Made by a program: the position numbers and the translations under genes. DNA of 57,033 bases from JBGSYJ01 sp041748075 (GTDB lineage Bacteria; Acidobacteriota; Thermoanaerobaculia; Gp7-AA8). The notes under the pieces were generated by a model, which was not told the DNA's origin, did not search any database, and was given only the letters and a program-made list of their open reading frames with translations. The stretch lies in contig JBGTDX010000142.1 of the NCBI GenBank assembly GCA_041748075.1, positions 1-57,033 on the forward strand, given 5' to 3'. Shown here piece by piece: positions 8,118-18,275 of the stretch. Numbering within the stretch: position 1 is the stretch's first letter; every line of letters starts with the position of its first letter.

Positions 8118-9989
8118 ATGAATCAAAACCACAGAGACACGCTCGCCACCTGCCTGACGCAGATCTTCGGCCGCGTCGAGGATGCGTTCGTCGATGCGGC
8201 GATGCCGATGCTGGAGTGGAAAGAGATGACGGGCGGCGAGACGCTCATCGAAGAAGGCGATCCGGCGAATGGCGTCTACTTCGTCATCAGCGGGCGTCTT
8301 CGCGCGTACGTGAAAAAGGACGGCGAGCGCCATGAGATCGGCGAGATCGGACGTGGAGAGACGGTCGGCGAGATGGGGGTTCTGACGGGGGAGCCCCGCT
8401 CAGCAACGGTCGTTGCCGTGCGCGATACGGTTGTCGCGCACGCGGGCCGTGAAGCATTCGATGCGCTGTGGCATCGCCATCCTCAACTTCCCGTGCACAT
8501 GGCGCGGATCATCATCGAGAGGCTCAAGCGCTCGTCCACGCGGTCTGCCGTACGGAAGCCCGCAACGGTATGCCTTCTCGCGATCACGGATGGGTTCGAC
8601 CTCAGGAAGCTCGGCGAGGACCTGGTTCACGCCATGGACCGCTGGGGCGTATCGACGATGGAATCGAGCGCCACCATCAACGCGCGCTTCGGTGACGGCG
8701 CCGCGGAGACGACGCAGTCGGATTCCGATATCCATCACAAGGTCACGACCTGGATGGACGACGTAGAGTTCTGGAACGAGTTCGTGCTCCTACTGACGGA
8801 TCCCACGGACACCGAGTGGACGCGGCGATGCCTTCGCCACGCCGACGAGATTCTCCTCGTGGGCCGCGCCGATGCGCCCGTCGAAATCTCGAAGATCGAG
8901 CGGCAGCTCTGCATGGGAGAAGGGCGGATCACGGGGGCGCGTCAGACGCTCGTGCTGCTCCACGATGCGGACCGGAAGGCGTTGACCGGGACGGAGAAGT
9001 GGCTCGACCGCCGTCCCGTCGATGCGCACTTTCACGTGCGGCCTGCGCTCGAGCGCGACATCGCGCGGCTTGCTCGGATCGTCACGGGCAACGCGATCGG
9101 CCTGGTTCTCGCCGGCGGGGGCGCGCGCGGATTCGCGCATCTCGGTGTATTCAAAGCGCTCGAAGAGGCGGGAGTGGAGATCGATTTCGTCGGCGGCACG
9201 AGCATCGGAGGCGCGATGGCTGCCTACGTCTCGTTCGGCCTTCCGGCGCAACAGGTGATCGACGGAGCGCGCAAGGTGTTTGCCGGGAATCCGACGGGTG
9301 ATCTGAACATTCTTCCGATGATTTCGCTGATCAAGGGAAAGCGGATGAAGGCGGTCATCACCCGGGCCGTGGGCGACATGGTGAACTGCGAGCCGGATGT
9401 GGTCGACAGCTGGCGCACGCTTTTCTGCGTTGCATCGAACTTTTCGACGGCCAGGGAAGTGGTGATCACGCGTGGACGAATCGACCGCGCGGTCCGGGCG
9501 AGCGTGTCGATTCCCGTCGCGCTGCCGCCCGTTCTCTGGCAGGGAGAGTTGCTCATCGACGGAGGCGTGTTCAACAACTTCCCCACCGACATCATGGCGA
9601 AGATGGGAGCGCGCAGGATCATCGGAGTCGATCTCGCGCGCCGCAATCCGAAAAAGTACGAGTTCGAGGACGTGCCGGGAACGTGGGAGCTACTGCGCGA
9701 CCGCTTCCGCCCTCGCAAAAAACAGCGATACCGGCTTCCGGGCCTCGGTGCGGTACTGATGGGAACGACGATTCTCTACAGCGAGTCGCGGCGCGAACAG
9801 GCTCGGCAATCGGTCGACATCTACCTGAATCCGGAGCTCGCCGGCGTTAGTCTGCTCGACTGGAAGTCCTTCGACAGGATCGTGAACCTGGGTTACGTGC
9901 ACGCGAAGGAAGTGCTGGCCGCGATGCCGAAGGATGAGCTCGCGCTGTATGTGAATCAGAGTCGCGCTGAGGCTGTGGCGTCATCCTGA
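8118..9989 (+). CDS. Cyclic-nucleotide-binding patatin-like phospholipase (NTE family)
   Basis: 623 residues from the ATG at 8118, which has GAGGAG a few bases upstream; the longer frame from 7914 only reads through the repeat. Residues about 15-135 form a cNMP-binding domain (ISGRL, GEMGVLTGEPRSATV). Residues 150-320 are a linker region typical of the YchK/NTE group. The patatin domain follows with GGGARGF near 333-339, nucleophile Ser362 in GTSIGG, and catalytic Asp481 in DGG. Expected activity is hydrolysis of phospholipid or lysophospholipid acyl chains at the membrane, gated by nucleotide binding. The actual ligand and substrate are not shown by the sequence. Confidence 0.92.
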   Translation: MNQNHRDTLATCLTQIFGRVEDAFVDAAMPMLEWKEMTGGETLIEEGDPANGVYFVISGRLRAYVKKDGERHEIGEIGRGETVGEMGVLTGEPRSATVVAVRDTVVAHAGREAFDALWHRHPQLPVHMARIIIERLKRSSTRSAVRKPATVCLLAITDGFDLRKLGEDLVHAMDRWGVSTMESSATINARFGDGAAETTQSDSDIHHKVTTWMDDVEFWNEFVLLLTDPTDTEWTRRCLRHADEILLVGRADAPVEISKIERQLCMGEGRITGARQTLVLLHDADRKALTGTEKWLDRRPVDAHFHVRPALERDIARLARIVTGNAIGLVLAGGGARGFAHLGVFKALEEAGVEIDFVGGTSIGGAMAAYVSFGLPAQQVIDGARKVFAGNPTGDLNILPMISLIKGKRMKAVITRAVGDMVNCEPDVVDSWRTLFCVASNFSTAREVVITRGRIDRAVRASVSIPVALPPVLWQGELLIDGGVFNNFPTDIMAKMGARRIIGVDLARRNPKKYEFEDVPGTWELLRDRFRPRKKQRYRLPGLGAVLMGTTILYSESRREQARQSVDIYLNPELAGVSLLDWKSFDRIVNLGYVHAKEVLAAMPKDELALYVNQSRAEAVASS

Positions 9990-10030
9990 CATGCGGACTC
10001 GAGCTTGTGCGGTGGCTTCGGCTTCCCGTA

Positions 10031-10348
10031 CTAACGCTTGTCCCGCAGGCGTCCCAGGGTGCTCTCGAGAGATCTCTTCAGCTTGTCGGCCGCGCCGTCG
10101 ACCGCCTCATCCAGAGTCGGCGCGGTGTGCGTGACCGCTGCGGGCCTGAGACCCTCCATGCGAGCCTCCATCATGCACCGTTTGTCGTTCTGGCCGCTCT
10201 TGTCGCTGTTCTCGTCACTCAGATGGACTTCCACCCGGGTGATCCGATCGCTGAATCGGCTGAGCGCTCCTTCCACCACGGCAGTGACTTCGGCCGCGAG
10301 CGCCTCGCGTCCTTCGATGTTGCTGTCTGTATTGATCTGAATCTGCAT
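10031..10348 (-). CDS. HPF/RaiA-family ribosome-associated protein
   Basis: 105 residues from the ATG at 10348, preceded by AGAGGG; the frame extends to 10384, but that start lacks such a site. The beginning MQIQINTDSNIEG and the pattern of one beta-alpha-beta unit followed by a long C-terminal helix fit the sigma-54 modulation/S30EA family, which binds the 30S subunit and stabilises idle ribosomes under stress. It is the short form without the C-terminal dimerisation domain of long HPF. It is convergent with the patatin gene. The family assignment is moderate because the protein is short and divergent. Confidence 0.7.
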   Translation of the reverse strand: MQIQINTDSNIEGREALAAEVTAVVEGALSRFSDRITRVEVHLSDENSDKSGQNDKRCMMEARMEGLRPAAVTHTAPTLDEAVDGAADKLKRSLESTLGRLRDKR

Positions 10349-10465
10349 CGTACCCTCTTGTTCTTCAACGTTCGTGTGCTGCACAGGACGGATTGTATGG
10401 TGCCTGATTGCACAGACGCGGCCAGATGCCCGGCCGGGAGCTACACACTCTGCTCCTTGTGGATC

Positions 10466-13400
10466 CTAAACGGCCGGCTCGGGAAGCTCGTTTTCCCTTG
10501 AACGGATTTCCCGAACCCTCTTGCGGGACTCTTCCCACTCGGCAACGATCGTGTACAGCACTGGAATGAGGAAGAGCGTGACCAGCGTCGAGACCAGGAG
10601 ACCACCCACGACCGCCCGCGCCATCGGCGCCTGGACTTCGCCACCCTCGCCGAGTGCGAGCGTCAGGGGTATCAGGCCCAGCAACGTCGTCACGGTCGTC
10701 ATGAGGATCGGCCTGAGACGGCGGCGGCCTGCTTCGATCACCGCCTCGTGCAGCGCCATCCCGTCCCGCCTGCGCAGAAGATTCGTATAGTCGACCAGCA
10801 CGATCGCGTTATTCACGACGATACCCGCCAGCATGACCATTCCGATGTAGCTCTGGATGTTGAACGTCGTCCCGGTAATGAAGAGCGTAACGAAAACGCC
10901 AACCGCGGCCATCGGAATCGAGAACATCACGATGAAGGGATCCAGCAGGTTCTCGAACTGAGCCGCCATGACCATATAGACCAGAACGATGGCAAGGAGC
11001 AGAGTGATCATCAGTGCGCGTCGAGCGTCCTGCTGCTCCTCATACTCTCCGGCGAGAATCAGAGCAAAGCCATCGGGAACCTCGATCGCGCGGAGTTTCT
11101 CCTGCACGTCGGCCGCGACAGTGCCGAGGTCCCGGCCGGCAACGTTCGCCGAAACGTAGAGCACGCGCTCCTGGTCCTTCCGATCGATGGCGACCGGACC
11201 CGCCGAGTATTCGACGTCGATGACGTTTCGGAGCGCGACGGTCTCGCCAGTCGACGAAACGAGCGAGACTTCCTCGATGTCCGACAGGACCTCCCGGTCC
11301 CCTTCCTTGAGGCGCACGATCATGTCGTACTCCCGTCCAGCCCGCCGCAGGACCGTGGCGCGGGCTCCCGCCAGGTTCGTTTCGACGATCGCCGCCACCT
11401 GGCTCATCGAGAGCCCCAGCCGGGCGATCTTTTCGCGATCGATCCGTATGACGCGCTCAGGGCGCCCTGGATCACGGCCCAACCGGACATCGCTGATCCC
11501 CTCGGTACCTTCCAGCGCTTCCTGCACCTGCTCAGCGAGAACGTAGGACTGCGCCAGCTCGAATCCGCGGATCTCTACAGCCAGACCTTCATCCCCTCCT
11601 CCGAAAGCGATTCGCATGATGAACAGGCCGGACCCGGCCCGGGTCCGGATCGTTGCCCCCGGAATCGCCATGAGAGACGGACGAAGTGCTGCGGCGATCT
11701 CGTCTGATGAACGTGTCCGCTGCGACTGGCTCACGAGGCTCACCCGGACGTCACCCGAGTGCGTGCCTGAGATTCCCCATCCGCCACCACCTCCGCCGAC
11801 CGAGGTGAGAACGTTCTCAGCCTCAGGAACTTCCAGTCGCACGATTCGCTCGACCTCGCGGATTGCGGAATCAGTCAGCTCGAGCCGTGTTCCCACCGCC
11901 ATCTCGAGGTCGACCCGAACCTCTCCCTCGTCCGTTCTTGGCATCAGCTCGGAACCGATGAACGGCACCAGAGCGGTGCTGGCAATGAAGAGTGCCAGAG
12001 TTCCGAAGACGACCAGCTTGCGGTGGCGAAGGGCCCACGACACTCCCGATCTGTACCGCGATTCCATCGCCTCGAGGATCCTGCCACTGCGTGTATATAG
12101 CGGCGTGAGCGGAGACTTCCACCCGCCGTTCCTTCCGATCGACAGGATGCGGGACGAGAGCACGGGAATGAGTGTGAGCGCGACTGCAAGTGATGCAAAC
12201 AGCGCGAACGCCACGACGATCGCGAGCTGTTTGTACATCACGCCGCTGACTCCCTCCATGAAGACAATCGGAAGGAACACCGCGATGGTCGTGAGCGTGG
12301 CGGCGGTAATGGCCATCGCGACTTCGCTCGTTCCCTCGATCGCGCTCTTGATCGGGCTCAACCCCTCTTCAAATTTGCGGAAGATGTTCTCGAGCACGAC
12401 GATCGCGTTGTCGACGAGCATTCCCACCCCGAGGGCAAGACCTCCGAACGTCATGATGTTGAGGGTGTAGCCGCTGAAATAGACCAGTGCAAACGTGGCG
12501 ATGACCGAGATCGGGATGGACGTCGCGATCACGAGGGTGGAGCGCTCCGATCGGAGAAAAAACAGCAGCACGAATACGGCGAGAATGCTTCCGATGACTG
12601 CCGCGTTCCGCACGTTTGCAATCGCATTCTGAATGTATCGGCTGGTGTCGATGATCGTGACGACCCGAACCTGCGGACTGTCGGCGTTGATGCGGTCCAC
12701 CTCCCGCAGAATCCCTCGGGCCACTTCCACCGTGTTCGCGCCAGCCTGTTTCGTGATTGCCACGCGGATGCCGGGTTCGCCGTTGATTCGCGTCCGAGTC
12801 GTCACTTCTTCGACACCCTCGCTCACCGACGCGATGTCCCGCAGATAGATCGGCGTTCCCTCACGCACGGCCACCACGGTTGCTCCGACTTCCGCCGCCG
12901 TTCGGTACTCCCCGACCGTCCGCAGGAAAACGTCGAGATTCCCCTCCTCAACCTGTCCGGCCGGACGGTTCAGGTTCTCGTCGCGCAGCAGCCTGGTGAC
13001 CGAGTCGGCCGTGAGTCCGAGTGAGAGCATGCGGTCGCGGTCGAGCTCGATCTGAATCTGACGGCGCAGGCCGCCTCTGATGTCGATCGAGGCGACACCC
13101 GGGATTCTCTCCAGCCGCCTGTTGATCCGCTCTTCGGTGTACTCGCGCAATTCGATCGGTCCCAGGGTCGGAGAGGACACCCCCAGAAAGAGAATCGGGA
13201 ACTGCGCGATGTCGAATTTGAACACCCGCGGAGACTCGGACCCATCCGGGAGCGAACTTCGGATCCTCTCGATCCTCGACCGGATCTCCTCCGCTGCCTC
13301 GTCGAGATCCGTCCCCCAGGTGAACGCCACTCGGACGGTCGAATTGCCTTCAGAGGAACTGGAGGTTATCTCTTCCACTCCTGCGATCGCCGCCACCGAC

Positions 13401-13606
13401 TCTTCGATCGGACGCGTGATCAGATCTTCGATTTCCTGGGGGCCGACGTTGGGGTAGGAAGTCCGCACGGTAAGCGTGGGATAGACCAGCTCCGGCATGA
13501 GATCCACCGGCAGGCGGCTGAATGAAATGGCTCCGAGCAGGATCACGATGAGGAACATCATCGTGGTCGTGATCGGGCGTTTCACGCTGATCGATGGAAG
13601 ACTCAT
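10466..13606 (-). CDS. RND efflux transporter, AcrB-like inner-membrane subunit
   Basis: 1046 residues, the usual length of HAE-1/AcrB-type pumps. Seen: N-terminal membrane segment after SVKRPITTTMM; two large periplasmic loops; central membrane bundle with GVGMLVDNAIVVLENIFR, containing the proton-relay Asp in TM4; second bundle with MLAGIVVNNAIVLVDYTN. It exports substrates using the proton gradient and works with an adaptor and an outer-membrane channel. The adaptor gene lies immediately upstream and overlaps it by 4 bases (ATGA), so the two are translated together. No outer-membrane TolC-like gene is in the window. Substrate unknown (drugs, lipids or others). Confidence 0.95.
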   Translation of the reverse strand: MSLPSISVKRPITTTMMFLIVILLGAISFSRLPVDLMPELVYPTLTVRTSYPNVGPQEIEDLITRPIEESVAAIAGVEEITSSSSEGNSTVRVAFTWGTDLDEAAEEIRSRIERIRSSLPDGSESPRVFKFDIAQFPILFLGVSSPTLGPIELREYTEERINRRLERIPGVASIDIRGGLRRQIQIELDRDRMLSLGLTADSVTRLLRDENLNRPAGQVEEGNLDVFLRTVGEYRTAAEVGATVVAVREGTPIYLRDIASVSEGVEEVTTRTRINGEPGIRVAITKQAGANTVEVARGILREVDRINADSPQVRVVTIIDTSRYIQNAIANVRNAAVIGSILAVFVLLFFLRSERSTLVIATSIPISVIATFALVYFSGYTLNIMTFGGLALGVGMLVDNAIVVLENIFRKFEEGLSPIKSAIEGTSEVAMAITAATLTTIAVFLPIVFMEGVSGVMYKQLAIVVAFALFASLAVALTLIPVLSSRILSIGRNGGWKSPLTPLYTRSGRILEAMESRYRSGVSWALRHRKLVVFGTLALFIASTALVPFIGSELMPRTDEGEVRVDLEMAVGTRLELTDSAIREVERIVRLEVPEAENVLTSVGGGGGGWGISGTHSGDVRVSLVSQSQRTRSSDEIAAALRPSLMAIPGATIRTRAGSGLFIMRIAFGGGDEGLAVEIRGFELAQSYVLAEQVQEALEGTEGISDVRLGRDPGRPERVIRIDREKIARLGLSMSQVAAIVETNLAGARATVLRRAGREYDMIVRLKEGDREVLSDIEEVSLVSSTGETVALRNVIDVEYSAGPVAIDRKDQERVLYVSANVAGRDLGTVAADVQEKLRAIEVPDGFALILAGEYEEQQDARRALMITLLLAIVLVYMVMAAQFENLLDPFIVMFSIPMAAVGVFVTLFITGTTFNIQSYIGMVMLAGIVVNNAIVLVDYTNLLRRRDGMALHEAVIEAGRRRLRPILMTTVTTLLGLIPLTLALGEGGEVQAPMARAVVGGLLVSTLVTLFLIPVLYTIVAEWEESRKRVREIRSRENELPEPAV

Positions 13607-14799
13607 CGGCCCTCCTTTTTCGACTTGACACTCGCCGCATCGACGATTGGCGCCCCGTCGGACAGCTTTTCCTGGCCGAGCACGATCACGTTCGCACCGT
13701 CCGTCAGCGTTCCTTCAATCGGTTCGACTGCAACCTGCGATGTCGCCGTACCGGCCGACTCGAGCACCCGCAAGCTCACCCGCCGCGCGACGAGTCCCTT
13801 CCCGCCGGGATCCTCGGCGATGAACAGCCACTGCTCCTGCGCACTGCGCTGGATTGCGGAAGTTGGCACGAGCAGCGCCGTCGGATTCGTCTTGTACGCG
13901 ATCCGGACGCTGCCGAACATACCCGGCTTCAGTGCTCCGTCAGGATTGTTTACTTCGACCTCAGCCTCGACCGTATTGGTGCGCGGATCGAAAACGGACG
14001 AGATCCGGGAGACCGTGCCTGTGAACTCACGGCCCGGAATGGCATCGACGGTGATCACAGCCGGCTGCGATGGACGAATGTGAACGGCGTCGCGCGCCGG
14101 AATTGAAAATTTGATTCTGATCGTAGACAGATCGACGACCGTGAAGATTGGCGTATTCGAAGTCGCGCGAGCTCCCAGATCGAGGTGCCGCGTCCCTACA
14201 TGCCCGTCGAAGGGAGAGACGACGCGGGTCTGTTCGAGTTGGAGTCTCGCGCTGTTCAGACTTGCCCTCGCCTGTTCCACCTGAGCCCGAGCGAGCTCCA
14301 GCTGCGATGCGGCAGTCGAGAGCTCTCCCTGCACCATATCGAGGTCACTCTGAGAAAGCAGCCTTTCCGAAAAGAGGCTCTGGCTTCGAGACGCATTGCT
14401 GCGGGACAGCTCGAGGCTCGCCCGCCGCTGGTTCACAGTCGCCTCCGACATCCGGAGGGCGGCTTGAGCCTGATTGACCTGCTGCTGCGCCTCGGCCGGA
14501 TCAATCTGGGCGAGTAGCTGTCCGCGCCTGACTCGATCTCCGCTTCCCGCGTAGACAGCCGTGATCGGCCCGTCGGTTCGCGCAGTCAGTTCCGCGGAAG
14601 ACTCCGCTTCCAGCCGCCCCACGAACCGAACCGCAGCGTCGAAGGATCCCTGCTGCACGGGTGCGAGCTCGACCACGGCCGGCGGCCGTCCCGGGCGGGC
14701 GTTCGCGGCAGCTGAGTCATCGCCGCATCCGGCCAGCAGCAGCGACAGGGGCAGCAACGAGGCTGTCACGAATCGAATGGAACTTCGTCTGATCTTCAT
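13603..14799 (-). CDS. RND periplasmic adaptor lipoprotein (membrane fusion protein)
   Basis: 399 residues from the ATG at 14799, with TGGAG just upstream. The frame continues to 14892, but the inner start yields a proper lipoprotein signal ending in LLAGC, so the mature protein should be lipid-anchored. It has the MFP layout: a lipoyl half-motif near DGPITAVYAGSGDRVRRGQLLAQID, a long coiled-coil hairpin rich in Gln/Ala/Glu, the second lipoyl half at VSPFDGHVGTRHLDLGA, then beta-barrel and membrane-proximal domains. It overlaps the pump gene by 4 bases. Role: couples the inner-membrane pump to an outer-membrane channel. Confidence 0.93.
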   Translation of the reverse strand: MKIRRSSIRFVTASLLPLSLLLAGCGDDSAAANARPGRPPAVVELAPVQQGSFDAAVRFVGRLEAESSAELTARTDGPITAVYAGSGDRVRRGQLLAQIDPAEAQQQVNQAQAALRMSEATVNQRRASLELSRSNASRSQSLFSERLLSQSDLDMVQGELSTAASQLELARAQVEQARASLNSARLQLEQTRVVSPFDGHVGTRHLDLGARATSNTPIFTVVDLSTIRIKFSIPARDAVHIRPSQPAVITVDAIPGREFTGTVSRISSVFDPRTNTVEAEVEVNNPDGALKPGMFGSVRIAYKTNPTALLVPTSAIQRSAQEQWLFIAEDPGGKGLVARRVSLRVLESAGTATSQVAVEPIEGTLTDGANVIVLGQEKLSDGAPIVDAASVKSKKEGR

Positions 14800-14970
14800 G
14801 AAACTCCAGATTGATCCCGGCAAAAAGAGGAAGAATAGCGGATACCCGTCTGTGGAACAGAGCGATGACGCTCGATATGTCCGGAATCCCAACGGGCTGT
14901 AACAAACCCGTGAACAGGCCGGATCACCGCCGCGCTTCTGTGATCCGGGCGTGGTCGCTCGAGGCCCGGC

Positions 14971-16677
14971 TCAACCGGGGTGGCCGGTGATCCGCATCGT
15001 CGCAAACCCCTGAATCTGCGAGAGATGGTCGACTACCCCTACGGAGACCTGATGCCGCCCCTTCTCCACCGGGACCTGCACAGCGAACCCGATTCGCCGG
15101 CCCTTCATCTCGACGGCCTGCGCGTCCGGCCAGCTGATCCGATGCGACTGAACATTCACGCCCGAGGTGTCTCCGGCTCCGTCACCTGAGCACACAAATA
15201 CCGAAAATCCGCCGGTGAAGGTTCCGTCGCCGCGCGGAAGGAGCGTGAGCGAATCGACCGGGATGACGATTCGCATCGGCAGGAGTTGTCGCGACCCGTC
15301 CGAGGTGATCGGGTCAACCTCGAGACTCACGCCCAGCTCGTTCGACAGATCGGCTCGCAGATGATTCGCGATCACGCGATCGGCCATTTCGGTCTCGAGC
15401 GAGCGGTAGTAGACGCTTGTTCGCGAGCGCACGTTGTGTCCCGGGCGCTTGATGCGCACCTCGATGTTCCTGTTCGGCGTGTCTCCGGGGCCCGCTTTAT
15501 AGCCGAGAGAGTAATAAGAACCGAGATCCCGCGCGATGCGATCGAGGGCGAGAGTCGCGGGCGCGCCCACCATCGCGACGCCTCCGGTGTTACGCGCAAG
15601 CATGTTCACGCCATCGAGCGCCTGTACGGACTCTCCGAAATCCATGCTCGTATCGCCTGGCTCCTGCAGATCGGACTTACCAGCATTCTTTGCGGTTCCC
15701 CTTGGATTGATCGCGTAGATCGTCACTCCCGTGGCGTTCGCCGCGATGCCGAGCTGTTCGATCATCGGAGCAACGTTGAATCTCGAAGAATCCACGGCGC
15801 GAGAACCCGATCGCGCTCCCGGCCTGAGTGTCGAGGTCGTGGAGACCATCGCTCGGGTTCTGATGCTTTCCAGCTTCTCGAACATCTCGCCGCCAGCCTT
15901 GGTCGGCAGAGATTCGGTCGCCAGCACCAGGACTTTCCGACCATCGACTCCGGAAAGGCTCGCCAGGAGTTTCGAGATCGCGCTGACCGACAGCGCCATG
16001 TCATGGCGCACATTCTCTGCATACGAACGAACGCTCGCCTCCACCATCGCAAAAGTCGTCAGTGTCGATGGGTCTTCAGCGTCGACTTCCAGCTGGTCGA
16101 GAATTCTCTCCACCCGCCGTCTTTCCAACTGCAGTTGCGACGCGTTGGCCAGCTCTCCGGCCATCGTCTCGAGAGTGCTGTCCACCGCCTCGAGGTCTCT
16201 GGTCCAGGGCAACCTCACGTCCAATCCACGATTCCATGTCACGACCATGGTCTCGTCACCCGGCTCCATATGCTTTTCGAGAAACGCGCGAACAGCCGGA
16301 AAGATCTGGTTCCTGTTCTGGACCGAAAGGGTTCCGTTGTCGAAATAGAAGATGAACTGCCGGGCGCTTCGCGGACCGGCGACATCGATCGTCGTGTTGC
16401 CGTCAACCTTGATCGTACCCGACGAGGGTCCGGCCCCTACCTCGTAGAAGTTCGTGATCTCCTGACGCCTGCCGTTCTCGTAGATTTCGAAATCGGCGGA
16501 GGTGAGACCTCGTGCTGAAGATCCATCCGGGCCGGTCACCACGACGTCCACGCTCGTGACGCGGACGTCCAGGATCTCGGCGAATCCGCCTCCGGCTTCC
16601 TGGGCCGGCAGCGCCAGTGGATCGGCAAGGAGAGTTGTGCAGAGAATCAGAGCCAGGCGAGCATTTGGACGCGACAT
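14971..16677 (-). CDS. Secreted VWFA-domain protein of the Acidobacteria type
   Basis: 568 residues from the ATG at 16677, which begins a signal peptide (MSRPNARLALILCTTLLADP). The segment TSVDVVVTGPDG, then GLTSADFEIYENGRRQEI, is the hallmark start of the VWFA-related domain expanded in Acidobacteriota. A von Willebrand A-like domain follows: QFIFYFDNGTLS takes the place of the MIDAS DxSxS region and is not a perfect match, so metal binding is uncertain. The C-terminal part is beta-rich. It is probably periplasmic or surface-exposed. The role is unknown for the whole family. Confidence 0.85.
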   Translation of the reverse strand: MSRPNARLALILCTTLLADPLALPAQEAGGGFAEILDVRVTSVDVVVTGPDGSSARGLTSADFEIYENGRRQEITNFYEVGAGPSSGTIKVDGNTTIDVAGPRSARQFIFYFDNGTLSVQNRNQIFPAVRAFLEKHMEPGDETMVVTWNRGLDVRLPWTRDLEAVDSTLETMAGELANASQLQLERRRVERILDQLEVDAEDPSTLTTFAMVEASVRSYAENVRHDMALSVSAISKLLASLSGVDGRKVLVLATESLPTKAGGEMFEKLESIRTRAMVSTTSTLRPGARSGSRAVDSSRFNVAPMIEQLGIAANATGVTIYAINPRGTAKNAGKSDLQEPGDTSMDFGESVQALDGVNMLARNTGGVAMVGAPATLALDRIARDLGSYYSLGYKAGPGDTPNRNIEVRIKRPGHNVRSRTSVYYRSLETEMADRVIANHLRADLSNELGVSLEVDPITSDGSRQLLPMRIVIPVDSLTLLPRGDGTFTGGFSVFVCSGDGAGDTSGVNVQSHRISWPDAQAVEMKGRRIGFAVQVPVEKGRHQVSVGVVDHLSQIQGFATMRITGHPG

Positions 16678-16819
16678 GGTTGGGTCCCCCCGGGTTGACT
16701 GCTGCACGCATTGTACTCCCGGGAAAACCACGCGGCGGTCAACTTGCGGAGCCTTCGTCACGAGGATGCGGGGCGTGCACCATCCCGCCAGAGGCGGCGG
16801 TCACGAAGACAATACCGCC

Positions 16820-18148
16820 CTAAAAACGTCCCTGCGATTCTTCGCCGCTTTGCGGTGTCGGCCGCGGTGGAGGTTCACTCTCGGCATCGTTCGAACCGCC
16901 GTCGTTCGAGGGGACTGAAACCGGAATCACCGGCACGACGAGGTCGGGCACGGGCGCCGGAGCCGGCGCGAGCGGAGCTGGCGATCCGGGTTGCGCCGTC
17001 GCAGCCTCATAACGGGTCTCGATTCCTTTCGCCTGGCGATTTCTGACGAGCCACCGCAACATCCGCGATTCGTTGATCCCGATCAGAATGTCATTGATCG
17101 ATTCGTAGACTCCGGGATCGGCAATCAGCTTTCCGGCCGTACCTTCACCCTGGTTGAGTTTACGAGCCGTTGCCGACAGCTGGCTGACGAGCTGGCTGAA
17201 CTCCTTGAGCGTCTCGTCGGCATACGGCTTGTCGTTGAGAAGGCGGGGAACGATTCCCTCCCCGGTCCGCAGGGCCACGCTGAAGTTCGCGAGATTGTCA
17301 GAAGTCGTCTCGAGGTTCGCGATCAGGGTCATGACTCTCTGCTTTCCAGCTGGATCGGAGAGGAGCGCTGGCAAAGCTCCGGTCCCGTTGGCGAAACTGT
17401 CCTGAACGTTGCCGGTGATCGACTCGAGCGATGCGAGGCTCGAGTTGAGAGAGGCGCTCACTCGGGCGCCGTAGTCCTCGTCGTAGATCAGTTTCCCGGC
17501 AAGCCCCTCTCCGCTTTCCACCTGCTGAAGAAGAGCATTGGTCTTGTTGAGCGTGACGAGCAGCGTATCGGTCAGCCGCTGTTTGGTTTCGGGCTGCTGT
17601 GTGAGCTCGCCGAGCAAGCCTTCTCCTTCGTCGACACGGCCGAGGATATTCTTGAGCGAGTGCGAGATCTGAACGAAGTTGTCGACCAGATCTTCACCCG
17701 AGGAGATCAGCTCATCGACGTTTGTCTGCCTGTGGGCTGGGATCAGCGAACCGGGGGGCAGAACAGGCAGTTCCGGCGAGCCCGGACTTATGTCGACATA
17801 CGTATCGCCGGCCAGCAGGCCGAGCTTCTTGAGGCGGGCCCGGGAGTCCTCCCGGATCCTCTCGGCGAACTTCTTTTCGATCGACAGCACGATCTTCACT
17901 TTGTCTCCGCGTGGGTCACGCGGAAGAAAGATGTCCTTGACTACACCTACAGTGACGCCGGAGAGCATGACAGGGTTGCCCTGAGCGAGGCCCGATGCAC
18001 TTTCGAGCTCCACGTTATAGTCGCCTTTTCGGGAAAAGATCCGCTGCTCGGATCCGATGAAGAAGATGAAGATCATCAGGATCACGATCGATACCGCGAC
18101 GAGTGCACCAATTCTGAGATTTCTGGAAGTATTTTTCTGTGCGGTCAT
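16820..18148 (-). CDS. mlaD: MlaD/MCE-family lipid-binding subunit
   Basis: 442 residues: one N-terminal membrane segment at about 11-32, then an MCE domain from about residue 40 to 120 (GLAQGNPVMLSGVTVGVVKDI). A long helical periplasmic part follows to about residue 360, with repeated GEGLAGKLIYD/GEGTAGKLIAD motifs, and a Pro-rich tail. MCE proteins form hexameric rings that carry phospholipid between the membranes as part of an MlaFED-like ABC transporter. The GEG(L/T)AGKLI repeats and the length, more than twice that of E. coli MlaD, fit MCE proteins with helical channels. It lies downstream of mlaF, after a 127-base gap. Confidence 0.88.
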   Translation of the reverse strand: MTAQKNTSRNLRIGALVAVSIVILMIFIFFIGSEQRIFSRKGDYNVELESASGLAQGNPVMLSGVTVGVVKDIFLPRDPRGDKVKIVLSIEKKFAERIREDSRARLKKLGLLAGDTYVDISPGSPELPVLPPGSLIPAHRQTNVDELISSGEDLVDNFVQISHSLKNILGRVDEGEGLLGELTQQPETKQRLTDTLLVTLNKTNALLQQVESGEGLAGKLIYDEDYGARVSASLNSSLASLESITGNVQDSFANGTGALPALLSDPAGKQRVMTLIANLETTSDNLANFSVALRTGEGIVPRLLNDKPYADETLKEFSQLVSQLSATARKLNQGEGTAGKLIADPGVYESINDILIGINESRMLRWLVRNRQAKGIETRYEAATAQPGSPAPLAPAPAPVPDLVVPVIPVSVPSNDGGSNDAESEPPPRPTPQSGEESQGRF

Positions 18149-18275
18149 AAAGTAGCGGACGGGGCGCTGCGCTCACTCAGCGGCGCCATGTCTCCTCCCA
18201 GCAGGAATCTGCACGCGAGCGACCGATTCTCTGAGTCTGTAGTTTCTGCAAACATGCTCCGTGTCCCATGCATTC

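Noticed and set aside
7850..8118. Longer versions of the hybrid kinase and the patatin protein that meet over 7914-7949
   Set aside because: Both extensions translate the HPERSEG palindrome or its flank. The inner ATG codons fit the families, and the one at 8118 also has a Shine-Dalgarno.
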